This document shows, piece by piece, positions 9,741-22,310 of a stretch of 64,000 bases of DNA (positions are counted from its first letter, which is position 1; each line of letters starts with the position of its first letter). Under the pieces are notes generated by a model. That model searched no databases. It was not told where the DNA came from and saw nothing but the letters and a program-made list of their open reading frames with translations. The DNA is taken from the NCBI GenBank assembly GCA_029465975.1, contig CM055756.1, forward strand, positions 910,470 to 974,469. The letters run 5' to 3'. Made by a program: the position numbers and the translations under genes. The stretch is from Dallia pectoralis (Eukaryota > Chordata > Actinopteri > Esociformes > Umbridae).

Positions 9741-10880
9741 AATGTTTTGGATTAGTTAGAAATGTCCTTGTTTTCAAAAGAAAAAATATATATATATAAC
9801 AGCAAATTGATCAGACATACATACAGTCTTGACATTGCTCATGTTGAAAACTACTATTGTAGCTGGAATTGGAAGAAATCAATGAGAAATGAAAGCTTTT
9901 TCATGCAAGAAATTGCCAAAAACTGACGATTTTCTACAGTTGTGTACTACTCCCTTCAAAGAACATTGCAAACTGGCTCTAACTACAGGTGCATGTAAAA
10001 AATATATTGTTGACAGTATTGGTGGAACGGAGTCCGGTTTGTAGATGTCCTTGATAACCTGATCATACCAATCTCCAAAAAACATTTATTGTTGTCCCCA
10101 TTTGCAGTTACAAACAATAGTCTGTCTTTGTTTTTTGTTTGCTAACTGGACTTTCAGGTTATTTTGATGTAGGACTTACATAAGACAAAACACATCTTCT
10201 TCCTGAGGTTTATGAAGGCTTCATGGTCCCATGGTGTTCTTGCTTGCGTACTTTTGTTTGTACAGACGAACGAGGTAACTTCACACATGGAATTTACTCC
10301 AAAGTATGAACCTTGTGGATGTTTACAATAATTTGGTTGATTTATTTTGAATTGTACTTGATGTCAGGCAAAGGGGCACAGAGTTTGTACTCTTCCAACT
10401 CATTCACATTATGAAGAAGATATTGAGTGACTTGATTTATTAGTTAAATGAAATGTACTGGAAATTAGTTGAATTCATAGATTGTGATCCCTAATGGTTT
10501 GAATTGAATGAGGTTTAGAATTTAGAGGTTTTGATTATGCTAATTATTCCTACATTTATCTGCTTCAAAATTATAGCATATAATATGTCATGTATTGCCT
10601 GTCATTTTTTTACTATTTTCAAGTTTTACTAATGATTATTAATGCCGATTTTTTGAGTGTACTTTTTGTGAGTGTACTAGATAGTCATTTTCTACTATTA
10701 TCATACACTTGAAAAGTATGTACTACTATCGATTTATTTGTCAATAAATAATGTGTGTAAAATAAATGAAGTGTGATTTTCTTCCGAGTAAAACACATAG
10801 ATTAGGGCCGGTGTATTTACTTTCGTATTTTTATTATTATTCTGAATAAAATAATTGTATTAAACTTTATGATTGTACAA
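9741..10880. other. Intergenic AT-rich DNA
   Basis: I see no gene or recognisable element here. There are short AT-rich tracts and scattered chance frames below 70 codons. Confidence 0.5.
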
Positions 10881-10889
10881 AGCAAAACA

Positions 10890-11520
10890 CTTTATTACAG
10901 GCCATAGCTGCGGGAAAATGTTTTGATGCACTTTAGATGAGGCAAAAGATTATGAACATGAATATGCTGTTGGTCTTCCATGTGCCACCAAAACAGTGCC
11001 ATCCCGTAGAAGCATTGACTCTACAAGACACCTAAAAGTTACCTGTGGGATCTAATACCAAATTATAAGCATCAGATCCGTCAAGTCCTGTAAGTGGCGA
11101 AGTGGAGCTGCCATGGATCTGACTTGTTGGTCCAGCACAAGATGCTTGATCGGATTGAGATTTATGGAACTTGGAGTCCAGGGCAACACGTTGACCTCGT
11201 CATCATTCTCGAACACATTGTGCAGTGTGGTGACTATCAGGCAAAGATGTTTAGGTCAAATTAACGTCCAAATGAATGCCCAGACCCAGGGTTTCCCAGC
11301 GGAACAATTGCTGAGAGCACCACACTCCCTCAATCGTGGTGTCATTACTTCCATAAGTAAACGGTGCACATGTACACGATCACGTGTTAAGGAATGGGAT
11401 TCATCGGACCAGGCAACCTTCTTAAACTCCTCCAGGGTCCAGTTCTGATGCTTGTGTGCCTATCGTAGGCACTTTCGATGGTGGACAGGGGTATGTCAAG
11501 TCTCCTACGAATGCTCCAAG
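10890..11520 (-). pseudogene. Tc1-like transposase remnant
   Basis: Read on the minus strand this is the decayed C-terminal half of a Tc1-type DDE transposase as found widely in fish genomes. It retains the diagnostic stretches around 'cccagggtttcccagcgg' and 'tccagttctgatgcttg'. The frame is broken repeatedly and there is no intact open frame. Confidence 0.6.
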
Positions 11521-11689
11521 GCATGCTTTATCCCCTAGTCATTTTTTTCTGTTAAAATAATCACTGGAAACGCAAATGTAAAGCTGTTTTGCCGAAATTC
11601 TGTGCTAATGCGCTATCCCTTGATTTTGCTTCTATTTTTCACCTGTATGTCTTGTTGTGGCACTGGGGTTTTAAGAAGCAAAACTGTTT

Positions 11690-12210
11690 TTCACAAATGT
11701 ATCGAATATCTCAGATATCATGGCAAACTTGTCAGACTGAATTAGAGAAACTCTTGTGCCTGTGTCATTAATACGCAGATGGCGCATGATATATATGAAT
11801 TTCTTTCTACACCACTGGCGTTTCTAGAAGATTTTACATGGGGTGGCAGAAGGGTGGCAAGTTGAAATTCAAGGGTGGCATATTAAATTTTTTGTTATGT
11901 CCACTTACTTTTTACAAATGGAACTGAAAACAGACAGTGTAATGTCTTGCTTATAAACTTTTATGTATGTGTTCAGAGTGTTAGGAGTTCCTTTCTATAT
12001 ATTATATTGTCTCTGTGAAGGGAACACAATCTTCAAAACCGTAACTTTTAAGTAAAAACTAATAATAATATTTCAGCACCACATTCACCACATTGTCAAA
12101 GTTGGTATATGTTTTTCTGCTACGTGTCATTATATTCATTATTTACCAAAATTGATCAAAGTTACTTTTCAAGAGATGTACGCATTTTGCTCATCATTTA
12201 TTTGAACGTG
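11690..12210 (+). mobile_element. Partial hAT-like MITE, related to 37435-37958
   Basis: ACTGGCGTTTCTAGAAGATT, the GGGTGGCA motifs and the following AT-rich body match the MITE present in both arms of the inverted repeat. The upstream 120 bp (ATCATGGCAAACTTGTCAG, then GCGCATGAT) match the arms too. The 3' terminal repeat is missing or decayed. Confidence 0.6.
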
Positions 12211-12303
12211 CATTTCACGTTACATAGTTGCTGTGTGGGCTTTCTGTTTTTCCTGTCTTTTTATTTATTTGTCTAAAATGTCTAAAAGATCCTGGGCGAT
12301 TTG

Positions 12304-13381
12304 TAGGGTTGGGTATCGAGTATCGATTGGAACCGGGACTAGCATTGCGATTTTCCCTGAATCGTTCAAAAGTTTAAATGTTGATTCCTAGGTTTGATTC
12401 ACAGTCCGTGGTCCAAAGCGTGGCTTCACTTTTCTAAACAGAGCAAAATCTCGGCAAAATGCAACATTTGCGACAAGATTGTTTTGTGTATAGGAGGGTG
12501 CCTGTCAAACATGATAAAGCACCTCCGAGTTCATGGAGTAGAAATAAATGTGTGCCCCGACCCCTAGCCTGGCACGGCAGTCCGAATCTGGTAAGTAAAA
12601 CAATACATATACCCGTATTTTCCGGACTATAAGTCGCTCCGGAATATAAGTCGCATCAGTCAAAATATGCGTCATGAAGAGGGAAAAACATGTATAAGTC
12701 GCACCGGACTTTAAGTCGCATTTATTTAGAAATGTATTTGACAAAATCCAAGAACATTTAATCACAGAACAACATGCTGAATGGGTGTCCGGTATGTTAA
12801 CGTAACACATAAAAAGTTATTCAACTAGCATAAAGAACAACAGGCTGAATAGGCTAAATTAACATAAGTTCCCCGGTAAGCCGGTTCACTAAGCTCCCGA
12901 TGTCATTCAACATCACTAAATCCATCGAATTCTTCATCCTCTGTGTCACTTATGAACAAGACCGCCTAGGCTTGGAGACGTAACTTCATCGTCGACAAGC
13001 CTCTCCTGGGCGGCAGCATGTTGTTCAAGCACCCATCTGTGGACTCGTTCCTCCAGCCCTGGCCATCTAGCTTTCAGCCCGCGATTAGCTTTCTTTGTTT
13101 TCTTCATCGCAGTTGAAGTGACCTCTGCTTTTCGCCAGTCTCTTACAAGTTTCTCACTCACTCCAAACATTCTTTCTGGTGCTCCATTACCGTTTTCGGC
13201 TGCATACTTTACTACTACAATAAATAATATGTCTTGCGCCAACATTGAGGTAGCTAACAAATTAGCCCACGTATTTTTTCATAGACAATTTACGAATGAA
13301 TGAACGAATGAACAATTTAAGAATTGGAAACGATAATTGTTAGGAATTGGAATCGTTCAAATTCAAACGTACCCAACCCTA
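12304..13381 (+). mobile_element. hAT-like element with BED zinc finger, interrupted by a pogo-like fragment
   Basis: The ends are the inverted repeat TAGGGTTGGGTA / TACCCAACCCTA. The 8-bp flanks GCGATTTG and CCGATCTG agree at six positions, as for an old target-site duplication. At 12410-12540 a BED-type zinc finger is readable (KCNICDK, then HLRVHG; C-x2-C and H-x4-H type). The transposase body is absent because another element occupies the middle. Confidence 0.7.
12610..13260 (-). mobile_element. Pogo-like fragment with CENP-B-type DNA-binding domain
   Basis: Minus-strand frame 12946-13260 encodes a stretch with KYAAENGNGAPERMFGVSE and KLVRDWRK, the first helix-turn-helix of a CENP-B/pogo-type transposase seen widely in fish. 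Around 12615-12725 lie the repeated 'ggactataagtcgc' units typical of the non-coding ends of this repeat. It is truncated after about 100 codons. Confidence 0.65.
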
Positions 13382-13518
13382 CCGATCTGTTCACTTGTTT
13401 TTTCACTGGGAGACAAAGTAGCAGGCAAGCACACTCAAGTCGGGATTACACCACTTTATGAAGTAGGGGGACTGAAAAATATTGAAACTTGTTACAATAG
13501 AGATCATCATCATCTTCT

Positions 13519-13672
13519 ACCGCTTACCCGAGGTACCTCCCGCAGACCTGTCATCAGGTTGGGTGCCACTCCGCAGGACACCAAGATGGGTGCCACTCCG
13601 CAGGACAAGATGGCAGCCGCAAGATGGCAGTGGCGAACCTGATGACAGGTCTGCGGGAGGTACCTCGGGTAT
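13519..13672. repeat. Perfect-looking inverted repeat (hairpin) with ~75-bp loop
   Basis: About 38 bases ending GACCTGTCATCAGGTT on the left are mirrored by AACCTGATGACAGGTC on the right. The loop holds two copies of GGGTGCCACTCCGCAGGACA and two of AAGATGGCAG. It lies at the 3' edge of an LTR-retroelement fragment on the minus strand. Confidence 0.85.
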
Positions 13673-13940
13673 CAACTGGAGGGTGTAGGGATCCCAACTC
13701 CACATTCCCTCCAAATACTCCTCCTCGGGCTCCCAGGGAAGGGACTCGATCCACTCTCGTAGGGGGCCTTGTGGTTGGCCGGTAACCATATCGCAGAGGG
13801 TGCGGAAGGTCGTGGGGGAAACGGTGATCCTCGCCGTATTGCACCCCGGCGAAAACACACAGGCACCTCGGATGGCTGTTCGTCTCCTGACGAACAGCAT
13901 CCTCCTCTCTGCTGTGTCTTCTTACGGGGTCGGGGCATTA
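13672..13940 (-). mobile_element. Ty3-like element, start of internal region
   Basis: Minus-strand frame 13672-13938 starts MPRPRKKTQQR directly downstream of the LTR and is probably the start of a Gag-like product. It ends at the hairpin. No protease or reverse transcriptase is visible. Confidence 0.45.
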
Positions 13941-14515
13941 TGTCACAATTTGGCTTGGGTAGGTATGAGACACAGGCGCAGAGATTCTTTCCTCAATGAA
14001 GAACGTTTATTATTCGAACAGGCAAACCAGGCACTTTACACAGCAAGCTTAACAAACAGAAAACAAGAACACAAATCAAACAGAGGATATACACCAGAAC
14101 CAGAAAACATTGGAAACTACACACAAGAAACATAAACTACAAAGTGCAATCAAACTGGCATACAAAGAACATGAACAAACTGACATTACATAGAACGAAG
14201 AACTACCATACATAGAACCTGAACAAACAGGTTCAGAAAAACAAAATACCTTACATAGAACATGACCATTAGCAACAACAGAAAACAACGTACCTTAACA
14301 ATGCCCCGACACTGACAAACTAAAAAAACCCAACCTGAATACATGAACTAACGACAGAACCAAAAACAGGTGTGAAAACAAACACAGGTGAAAGGAATGT
14401 CCTTGATTAATTCCCTCTCTCCGCTGGCAGAGGGGAGTGCCAGCCCAAACATAGAGGGCCAGATTGCCTACCCTTACAGCTTCGTCCCACACACACACAT
14501 TAGACCGAAGTAACA
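13941..14515 (-). mobile_element. LTR of a Ty3-like retroelement
   Basis: On the minus strand it begins TGTTACTTCGGT and ends TTGTGACA, giving TGT...ACA ends. It contains the poly(A) signal AATAAA near 14010. The internal part (GTCAGTGTCGGGGCATTG) is shared with the solo LTR at 61893-62293, so they are related. Confidence 0.65.
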
Positions 14516-15028
14516 GGACCATATTCATATAATTCATGTTAACTCAATCATGTCTACAATATGTCAAAATTAATTTCCTTTAAGTTAAAATTATTTGTGT
14601 GATATATGGCACCATGAAGGCCTAAATATATGTGATATATGTGCTTGTTGTTTTCTGCATATTTGTTGTGTGGCTGTTTGTCCATGATGGGACAAAACAT
14701 ATTTTATTCTCCGCTTGACTACACAATTTACATGTCGCATTTAACACAGGAATACAAGCATAGTTTTGTATTAGAGGAATGTAATTAATAAAAATATTTT
14801 TTGTAACCTTATATTTGCTGTGCTGATCAGCCCTCACTGACAAACTGCCAGCTTTATGTGTGGGGGACGATACATTACTTCCCTTCCCCACCCGATGTTG
14901 CAAAACTAATGATAGCTCAAACAGCGATTACAATTTGCATTGTGTAAGGCTATTAAAAATTGTTTCCCTCAAAGCACACTAGTTATTTTTAATTAAATGA
15001 AATTAATGCTTAAGGCTTATTAATGATT
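14516..15028. other. Intergenic AT-rich DNA
   Basis: No gene or recognisable element is seen. A 93-codon minus-strand frame has no recognisable content. Confidence 0.5.
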
Positions 15029-15700
15029 AATCAATCAATCAATTTTATTTATACAGCCCTTTTTACAACAAAGTTGTCACAAAGTGCTTTTACTATCACA
15101 GAGCACACATCAACAAGATGAACAAGAAACTAGTTGAACAAGTTGATACACGGCGGCTAGGAAAAACTCCCTGAAGGTCAGATTTAGGAAGAAACGTAGA
15201 GAGAAACCATGCTCTGAGGGATCAACCAGTCCTCCTCTGGCGGTGCTGGGCGAGTTTATGACAGTTAATATTATACAGTGCAAGCAGGCAATGTGCGAGC
15301 ATCTTAAAAATCGAAATAGTCCACGACGACCGGGTTGATGGGTATGATAGATCTGTGTCCATAGCTGATTGGTCCCACAGCGTGGCCAGCAGGTCACCCT
15401 TAACAGAAGTGGACACAGGGGGAACACAGGGGGAGGTTGGACACTAGTTTTCGGCACAACAGTATACCAGTACAATTCTTGAAGGAGACAGCGGGGTTAG
15501 TGAAACTATGGCCATGAACGGATAAACCCAGGACATGGCCAGACAGATGTAAGTAGAGACAAGACACAAGGAGAGGTTAGACACCCTGATTCTCTACGTC
15601 CCCGGCACCATAATATAGCAGCATAAATCTTAGAATGAGACAGGGGGGTCCAGTGAAGCCATGGCCCTGAACAGGGTAAACCCCAAAACAGGGCCCAATA
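15029..15700 (+). repeat. Fish interspersed repeat
   Basis: It starts with AATCAATC repeats and TTTATTTATACAGCCCTTTT, and has the pattern 'aggaagaaacgtagagag', then 'ccagtcctcctctggcggtgctgggcgag', familiar from many fish genomes. I cannot assign a class with certainty. Confidence 0.5.
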
Positions 15701-15900
15701 GTCCGGAATACAACAATGATTCCACTGTGTTTGTACTATTCTCTTTACCAGAGAAGTAAAAACACAACATATTTCTTAATATTAGCTACTGCATGTGGAA
15801 TTTTAGAGCTATAATGTTGAAGTTTAGCAGTTTTAAATACATCATACACATGGTCAACATTAGAATTCAGAAAATAAAATCTAAAGAGATTGTGGAATCT

Positions 15901-15964
15901 GGTAGGGGGAATCAAACCCACATCGCTCTGATCCACAGCCGAGCGCACTAACCACAACTCCAAC
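15901..15964 (-). other. tRNA-like repeat end
   Basis: The minus strand shows GTTGTGGTTAGTGCGCTCGG (A-box-like) and GGGTTTGATTCCC (B-box-like), as in tRNA-derived SINE or MITE heads. A complete acceptor stem is not evident. Confidence 0.45.
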
Positions 15965-16285
15965 AGATTAATGGGAAAATAACCAGTGATGACTGTGTGT
16001 GATGGAGTACTAGATCACACAGATGGCCAGTCCGCCCCTGCTACTACCTATATTACTGGTAGGTTAGCAGCATTTCGCAAACATTCAAACTCAGACTTTT
16101 ATTTTCTTTTGATTAAAAAAGGGGGGGGGTATTTTTGACCTCGGTATTTGAAAAATCCTGGTTACGGCACTGTTAGGAATTATTTTGATGCAGGGCATAC
16201 ATACGACGTAATAGTTGATATGTTGTCAACCAATCACAAGGGTTCGTTCTCTGCTAGATAGGCCCTACCTTTTCCGGTTGAAGTT

Positions 16286-16485
16286 AATGCCGTTGTGTTT
16301 TCCTATTTGCCGTTGTGTTTTCCTATTTGCCGTTGTGTTTTCTTATTTGCCGTTGTGTTTTCCTATTTGCTGTTGTGTTTTCCTATTTGCAGTTGTGTTT
16401 TCTTATTTGCCGTTGTGTTTTCTTATTTGCCGTTGTGTTTTCCTATTTGCCGTTGTGTTTTACTATTTGCTGTTGTGATTTGCAC
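16286..16485. repeat. 20-bp minisatellite
   Basis: About ten copies of GCCGTTGTGTTTTCCTATTT in tandem with single-base variants. Because 20 is not a multiple of three, all three plus frames read the same 20-residue peptide in rotation, producing three spurious frames. Confidence 0.95.
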
Positions 16486-16486
16486 T

Positions 16487-17113
16487 TCAGGGCCACCATA
16501 GGATAGGGAGCAATTTATTGTGTTCAACATTGATGGGCCAAGCACAGGAAGTGTCACTTGTTTTAATGCTAAATGTTATAAGATTATGGTCAGATAAACC
16601 AGGATTCTGAGGAAAAATAGTTAGATCAATTACATTTTTTCCCTTCGATAACAATAAATCTAAAGTATTATTGCGACAGTGCGTAGGTCCTGAGACATGC
16701 TGGACAAAACCTACCGAATCAATTATGGCACTAAAAGCCTTTTGAAGAGGGTCATTGGTATTTTCCATATGGATGTTAAAATCACCAGAGATTAAAATAG
16801 AATCTGCCATGACTACAATGTTGGACAAGAATTCTGGAAACTCACTTAGGAACAATGTGTACAGCCCAGGAGGCCTGTAGATAGTAGCTATCAAAAACGA
16901 GGTATTGCCCTGATTTGTTCTCATAAGTAATACTTCAAAAGACAGAAACCCAGTGATTAGTTTTAATGAAAGATTATATTGTGTAGCATAAATATTAGCA
17001 ACACCCCCCCCTTTACAGGATGCATGGGGAATCTGATCACTAGTAACCAGGAGGAGAAACCTCATTTGAAGCAATAAATTCATCAGGCTTAAGCCAGGTT
17101 TCACACAGGGCAA
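16487..17113 (-). pseudogene. LINE endonuclease domain (APE type), degenerate
   Basis: The minus frame (208 codons) contains the APE-endonuclease signatures IATIYRPPG, ISGDFNIHM, NNTLDLLLS and GLSDHNLITF in order. The catalytic Asp of GDFN and the SDH motif are both present. The frame stops soon after, with no reverse transcriptase on this strand. Confidence 0.8.
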
Positions 17114-17416
17114 TTAAGTCCAATTTATGATCAGCAATTAATTCATTTACTGTAATTGCTTTTGAGGTATGTGATCTAATATTTAGGAGATAGAGATACG
17201 AGATGTTAATGTCATTTTTATTTATGACTGGACTAATTGAGGGCCTTATATTAATAAGATTGCTTTTATTAACACTACCTTTTTTATTTTATTGAGCCTA
17301 GTTTTAATGACGGTGTCGATGGTGCAGGGTTTGCTGACTACTCTGGCTATGCTATCGGCAGATCCCACTAGACTAGCAGTCTGGCTAACGGCCAGCTGCC
17401 TGACCTGCACTCTATC

Positions 17417-17836
17417 TCATGTTAACGCTATAGGAATAAGTCTCCTTGCTATATTCCTAGACAAAAGAAGCGCACCTCTCCAGCTAGGATGGAGTCCATC
17501 GCTCTTCAGCAGCTCAAGCTTGACCCTGTTCCTGGGCGAGTCCCAAAAACCTGGCCAATTATCCACGTAACCTATCGATTGCGACGGGCAGAACTCCGTC
17601 TTCAGCCAGCGATTGAGCTGTGAGAGTCTGCTGTAGATCTCATCGCTGCCCCTAGCTGGCAGGGGGCCAGAGACTATTACTCGATGCCGACACATCTTTT
17701 TAGCTAAACTACACGCTAACGATAGGTTCTGCTTCGTAACCTCTGACTGCCTCATCCTAACATCGTTAGTGCCAACGTGAATAACAATATCTCTATACTC
17801 CCTACACTTTCCAGTTTTAGACTCCGCTAGCACCAA
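17417..17836 (-). pseudogene. LINE ORF1 with SGNH esterase-like domain
   Basis: The minus frame carries IVIHVGTNDVR (block III-like) and SDGLHPSWRGA (DxxH block), with SGPLPARGSDE between them. These are the hallmarks of the SGNH/GDSL-type esterase found in ORF1 of CR1/L2-type LINEs. It lies upstream of the endonuclease on the same strand, as expected. Confidence 0.75.
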
Positions 17837-18019
17837 CTCCAGATTAGCGGCTACGTCGGTGGCCCTGCCCCCCGGTAAACAATGAATGATCGCTGGCTGA
17901 TCCTCTAATCTAATACTCCTTGAAGGAGTTGCCCAGCTGCCAGGGCTGTGCCGAGGGGCTAGCTCTACGCTGTGTTCCTAGTGGCACAGGCGCAATAGCT
18001 TGCCTGTCTACTCTACCAT

Positions 18020-19375
18020 AAGCCTTCCCTGATACATGCGCTGACCTCTGTGGTAATGAAGTCCTTCGAACGTCTTGTGCGGGCTCACCTCAAAATAATC
18101 ACAGACCCCCTACTAGACCCCCTGCAGTTTGCCTACAGAGCCAACCGGTCTGTGGACGATGCAGTCAACATGGCCCTCCACTTCACTCTCCAGCACTTGG
18201 AGTCCCCTGCAACATATGCAAGGATACTGTTTGTGGACTTCAGCTCCACCTTCAACACCATCATCCCTGCACTTCTACACGACAAGCTCTCCCAGCTCAA
18301 CGTTCCAGACTCCACCTGCACCTTTTGGACAGGAAGCAGTGCGTCAAGCTGGGGACACAAGTCTCTGCCTTCCGGTCCATAAGCACTGGGTCCCCCCAGG
18401 GCTGCGTCCTTTCTCCTCTGCTTTTTTCCCTGTGCACCAACAGCTGCAAATCATCCATCTGTCAAGACCCATTTGTCAAGACCACCCTCATCGGGCTCAT
18501 TTCCGGTGGGGAGGAGTCCGACTACAGGCTGGGAGCTGACAAACTGGTGACCTGATGTAGCCAGAACAACTTAGAGCCCAATGCTCTAAAGACAGTGGAG
18601 ATGGTTGTGGACTTCAGGAGGAACTCAGCCCCACTCTTCCCCGCCCCCCTGAGTGCCTCTCCTGTCAATACTGTAGAGTCCTTCCGCTTCCTGGGTACTA
18701 TTCTTTCTCATGACCTCAAGTGGGACTTACACATCTGCTCACTGACCAAAAAAACTCAACAGAGGATGTACTTCCTACGGCAGCTGAAGAAATTCAACCT
18801 TCCCAAGACTATGATGGTTCACTTATACTCAGCCATCCATCACCACCTGGTATGCTGCTGCTACTGCCAAGGACAAGAGCAGACTGCAGCGTATCATCCG
18901 CTCAGCTGAAATTGCTGAGTGATTGGCTGCAATCTGCTTAGCCTCAAGGACTTATCCACCTTGAGGGCTCTGAGGCGAGCTAGAAAGATTGTGGCTGACC
19001 CCGCTCACTCTCTTTTCAACATACTCACCTCTGGCAGAAGGCTTCGGTCCATCAGGACCAAAATCTCTCGCCATAAGAACAGTTTCTTCCCCTGTGCGAC
19101 TGGCCTCCTCAACAAGGCCAGGGGTGCACACAAGCCTTGAACTCTTCCCATTCCTTTTGCACATTGCCTGATTTGCACCACGATGTTTACAAGTTTTGCA
19201 CTATTGCACTACAATGCCTATCGGAATTCTGTATAGTTTTTTGCATAGACCCCTCACCCTCTTAGTGTAATTTATATTGCTCTATTTTCATGTTCTATGT
19301 AAGCGCCTTCCTGCCAAAGTAAATTCCTTGTATGTTCATACATTCATGGTAAATAAACAATTTCTGAAATCAGTT
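18020..19375 (+). pseudogene. L2/CR1-type LINE reverse transcriptase and 3' end
   Basis: Frames at 18050-18382, 18325-18555, 18595-18909 and 18919-19140 are pieces of one reverse transcriptase split by frameshifts. FAYRANRSVDDAVN, FVDFSSTFNTI and STGSPQGCVLSPLLFSL are seen. The catalytic FADD-type motif is lost to a deletion near 18470. The tail ends with the fish LINE 3' end (CCTGCCAAAGTAAATTCC, then AATAAAC). Confidence 0.85.
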
Positions 19376-19415
19376 GGAGTTGACAGTTACACAACAAAAA
19401 ATCCCTTGAAATTCT

Positions 19416-20377
19416 GGGGCCTCATTTATAAAACTTTGCGTATGATTTGCGTCAGAAGTGACGTACGGACGAAACGTAGGATTTACATTGGGACAAACAT
19501 TTTGGGATTTATTAAAAAGTGCGCACGCACGTCCTACGCCGTTTTCGGGTTAATAAATCACAATGAACTCTAAATGTGGCGGAGCTTTTGCGGCTTCATG
19601 TCACGCCCATATTTGCCCATAAAAAGTCAAAGAAACGCCCTGAATTAATATTCATAGATTGAAACGTCATGACAAACTGAGGAAAACCGGAAAAGTAACG
19701 TTACTTAATGTGAAGTTTCCTGTTGGAGAGATGGAAAAGAGGAGAACATGTTATTGATAACGACATCTATACTATGAAATACACTTTCCACTTTCAGTGG
19801 ACAATAAAGACAATATATAAATATATATCCCCATCTATATATATGGATTTCCATCAATCCATATCTATATATCCATCTCCCCATCTATATATCTATCCAT
19901 ATATCAATCTATATATATCTCCATCTATCTGAGTCTACAAGAATATCAGTTTTATACACGATCAATTGCACAACATGACAATATAATTTATATATATATA
20001 TATATTAATTTTAATTGACGTTATATCTTGTTTGATATACATCTTGTTTTATATATTTGACTTGTTTTTGCAGATCGATCAAACAGGTGTTAATTGTAAG
20101 AATGGCTTTGTAAATTCTTCATATTATTAATGCCAGGAAATATCTCGATGTATTTTAACCAATAGTCTACATTTTCACACAGTTTCATGTATTTCATCCA
20201 TCTGCCGACTGTGTCGCCATTTCTCATTTCACCCGTTTCTTGCGTAGCATGGGTCTCAGCTTGCGTGGAGGATCGCACATTTTCACGTCAAGTTTGCTTT
20301 TTATAAATCCGAACTATTCCGTAGAGAGCGGCGTACGCATTCTTTTGTGCGTATGCAGCGTTTATAAATGAGGCCCC
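19416..20377. mobile_element. MITE with terminal GGGGCCTCATTTATAAA repeats
   Basis: The left end GGGGCCTCATTTATAAA and the right end TTTATAAATGAGGCCCC are exact inverses. The interior is non-coding and includes an AT-rich array. The terminal sequence is of the type seen in fish PIF/Harbinger-like non-autonomous elements; the class is inferred. Confidence 0.75.
19805..19935. repeat. AT-rich minisatellite in MITE
   Basis: Irregular repeats of CATCTATATAT / CCATATATCTATC type. A 69-codon frame across it is an artefact of the repeat. Confidence 0.8.
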
Positions 20378-22310
20378 TGGTCTTTTTTATTTTTACAGTT
20401 TATTGTAAAATCCTTTACTTTAGTGTTTTTATAATGCACAATTGTCTTTCCTGTCAATATTTTCGAAATAATTTAGAGATTGATTTGGTTTAATTTAAAA
20501 TAATTAGTGTGGTAATATGGTACCATAAAATCCTAAATCTATGTGCAATTATGAAATAATAGTGGACAATTTAGGCCATCTACATTATATTCATTTGCCA
20601 GTGTAGCGGATGTGTACTCTCGTTGCGTTGTGTTTTTCACTTATGACGACACCGTTGTTCTCCTTTGGCTATCTCAGCCTTTTATTCTGATAATAAACAG
20701 AGATAATGTTGTTTCAACAGTCACCACGGTATCATGATCTCCAAATAGCATCCAACGGGCTACGGCAGACTCACGATAATGTGTATATAACATTAACAAA
20801 CTTTCACCATTTAGATTACAGAATAGGTAACTGTACCTGATAATAAACAGAGATAATGGTGTTTCATCAGTCACCATGGTATCGGGAGCTCCCAATAGCT
20901 AAAATGGAAACAACAGTTATCCGTTTTGCTATTGCTACAATATAACATTTGTGGAGCTCCATTTGTGTGACTTACCATCCAACGGGCTACGGCAGACGTA
21001 GGATAGTATGTAATATTTACCTCAGGTCTGCGGAATAGCACCGCCAGATGGCGCAATTTTACAGGAAAAAGTATAGCCTTGTATAGAACCAAATTATAAC
21101 CATTTAATCGCAAGTGGAATTATTATTACACCAGGAGGTTTTAACATTTTGGTTTCACTTCATGTGCCACCGTGTTTGTACAACAGCCGGTCCTTCTGAC
21201 GCAAAAATGAACAAGATGCGCCATCTTCTAGTCAGTGTCAGCAACATTCTCCCTTTCAAAACACGCCTGGGTCAAGTGACTCAAAACCACGAAAACCTTG
21301 GTTGTCAGTGCCTTGGTGCTTCTAGTGTAGTATTTAAAGAGTATTAAATAGTTCCAGACAAGATATCCATTATATTTTACAGGGGGCAATAAGTTTAACT
21401 TATCAACATATCCGCAATCGTTAACATAACATGCTTTGTATACAAACCACAAATAGAAATTTGTATTTTTTTACCACTTTCATCATTGCCTTTCAGGCTC
21501 CAATGCCCCCAGGCAGGTGTTTTCCAGTGTGGTTTAGGGAGGGGGAGATGTTTGTAACTGCAACTCCCACAGTGTATGTGTGACGGTCAGTGATGCATTC
21601 ATTTATTCTACTGACACTTTTTATTATTTATTACTTTTTATTATATTGTATATAATATTTGGGTATTTGTTTTATAGACTGACATACAATACCTTTAGAA
21701 TGTATTCAGATACCTTCCCTTTCTTAAAATGTTGTTGTGTTATTGTCACAAACCTTGCTTGATGAAGGGCAGGATACTCGTGTCGTGTGTCTTCATTTCA
21801 GCCTGTTCCACTTAGCCAACATACTCTGTTAAACACCTTGTGTCTGTTTTATCTGCCACTAAAAACATTGTTACGGCGATTTCAGTATTATTTTGAATGT
21901 GTTCAGACGGCTGTAAACCTCTGTCCAGGCTCCTAGTATTGAGCAATTGCTCGGTGCTGGAAGTCTGCTTGACGCAAAGAAAATAAATCAAAACATGCCA
22001 CTTTCTAACAATATAAATTCGCTGGTTAAGTGTTTTTAAAGTGCCACATTTTGGATACATAGCGGACAAGGAAACACATAAACCCGTCTGTGTGCTACTG
22101 TATTGACAGCTCTCATTTGTTAGTTTGCGTTCAAGTGTCCAATCACTGTGCTCCAAGGATAAAACACACCGTCCAATGAGAACAGCTCTATGAAATAAGC
22201 TAAGTCCCGCCCCTTTGCATTTGAACGCTCAACAAGTTCCACACCATCCAAATGCAATGTCTATTGTATTTGAACTGCATGCAACATCACACCATCCAAA
22301 TGTGTATTTA
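20378..22310. other. Intergenic DNA with short duplicated segments
   Basis: The segment CTGATAATAAACAGAGATAATG, then CAGTCACCA and GGTATC, occurs at about 20685 and 20836. CATCCAACGGGCTACGGCAGAC occurs at about 20751 and 20976. They look like a partly duplicated repeat. No gene is recognised. Confidence 0.5.

Noticed and set aside
12505..12810. 101-codon minus-strand frame
   Set aside because: It overlaps the BED-finger coding strand and the non-coding end of a pogo-like repeat; no recognisable content.
16286..16485. CRISPR-like array
   Set aside because: The repeats are directly adjacent with no unique spacers, and the genome is vertebrate.
16215..16506. Three overlapping membrane-protein-like frames
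   Set aside because: They are translations of a 20-bp minisatellite in three frames, not genes.
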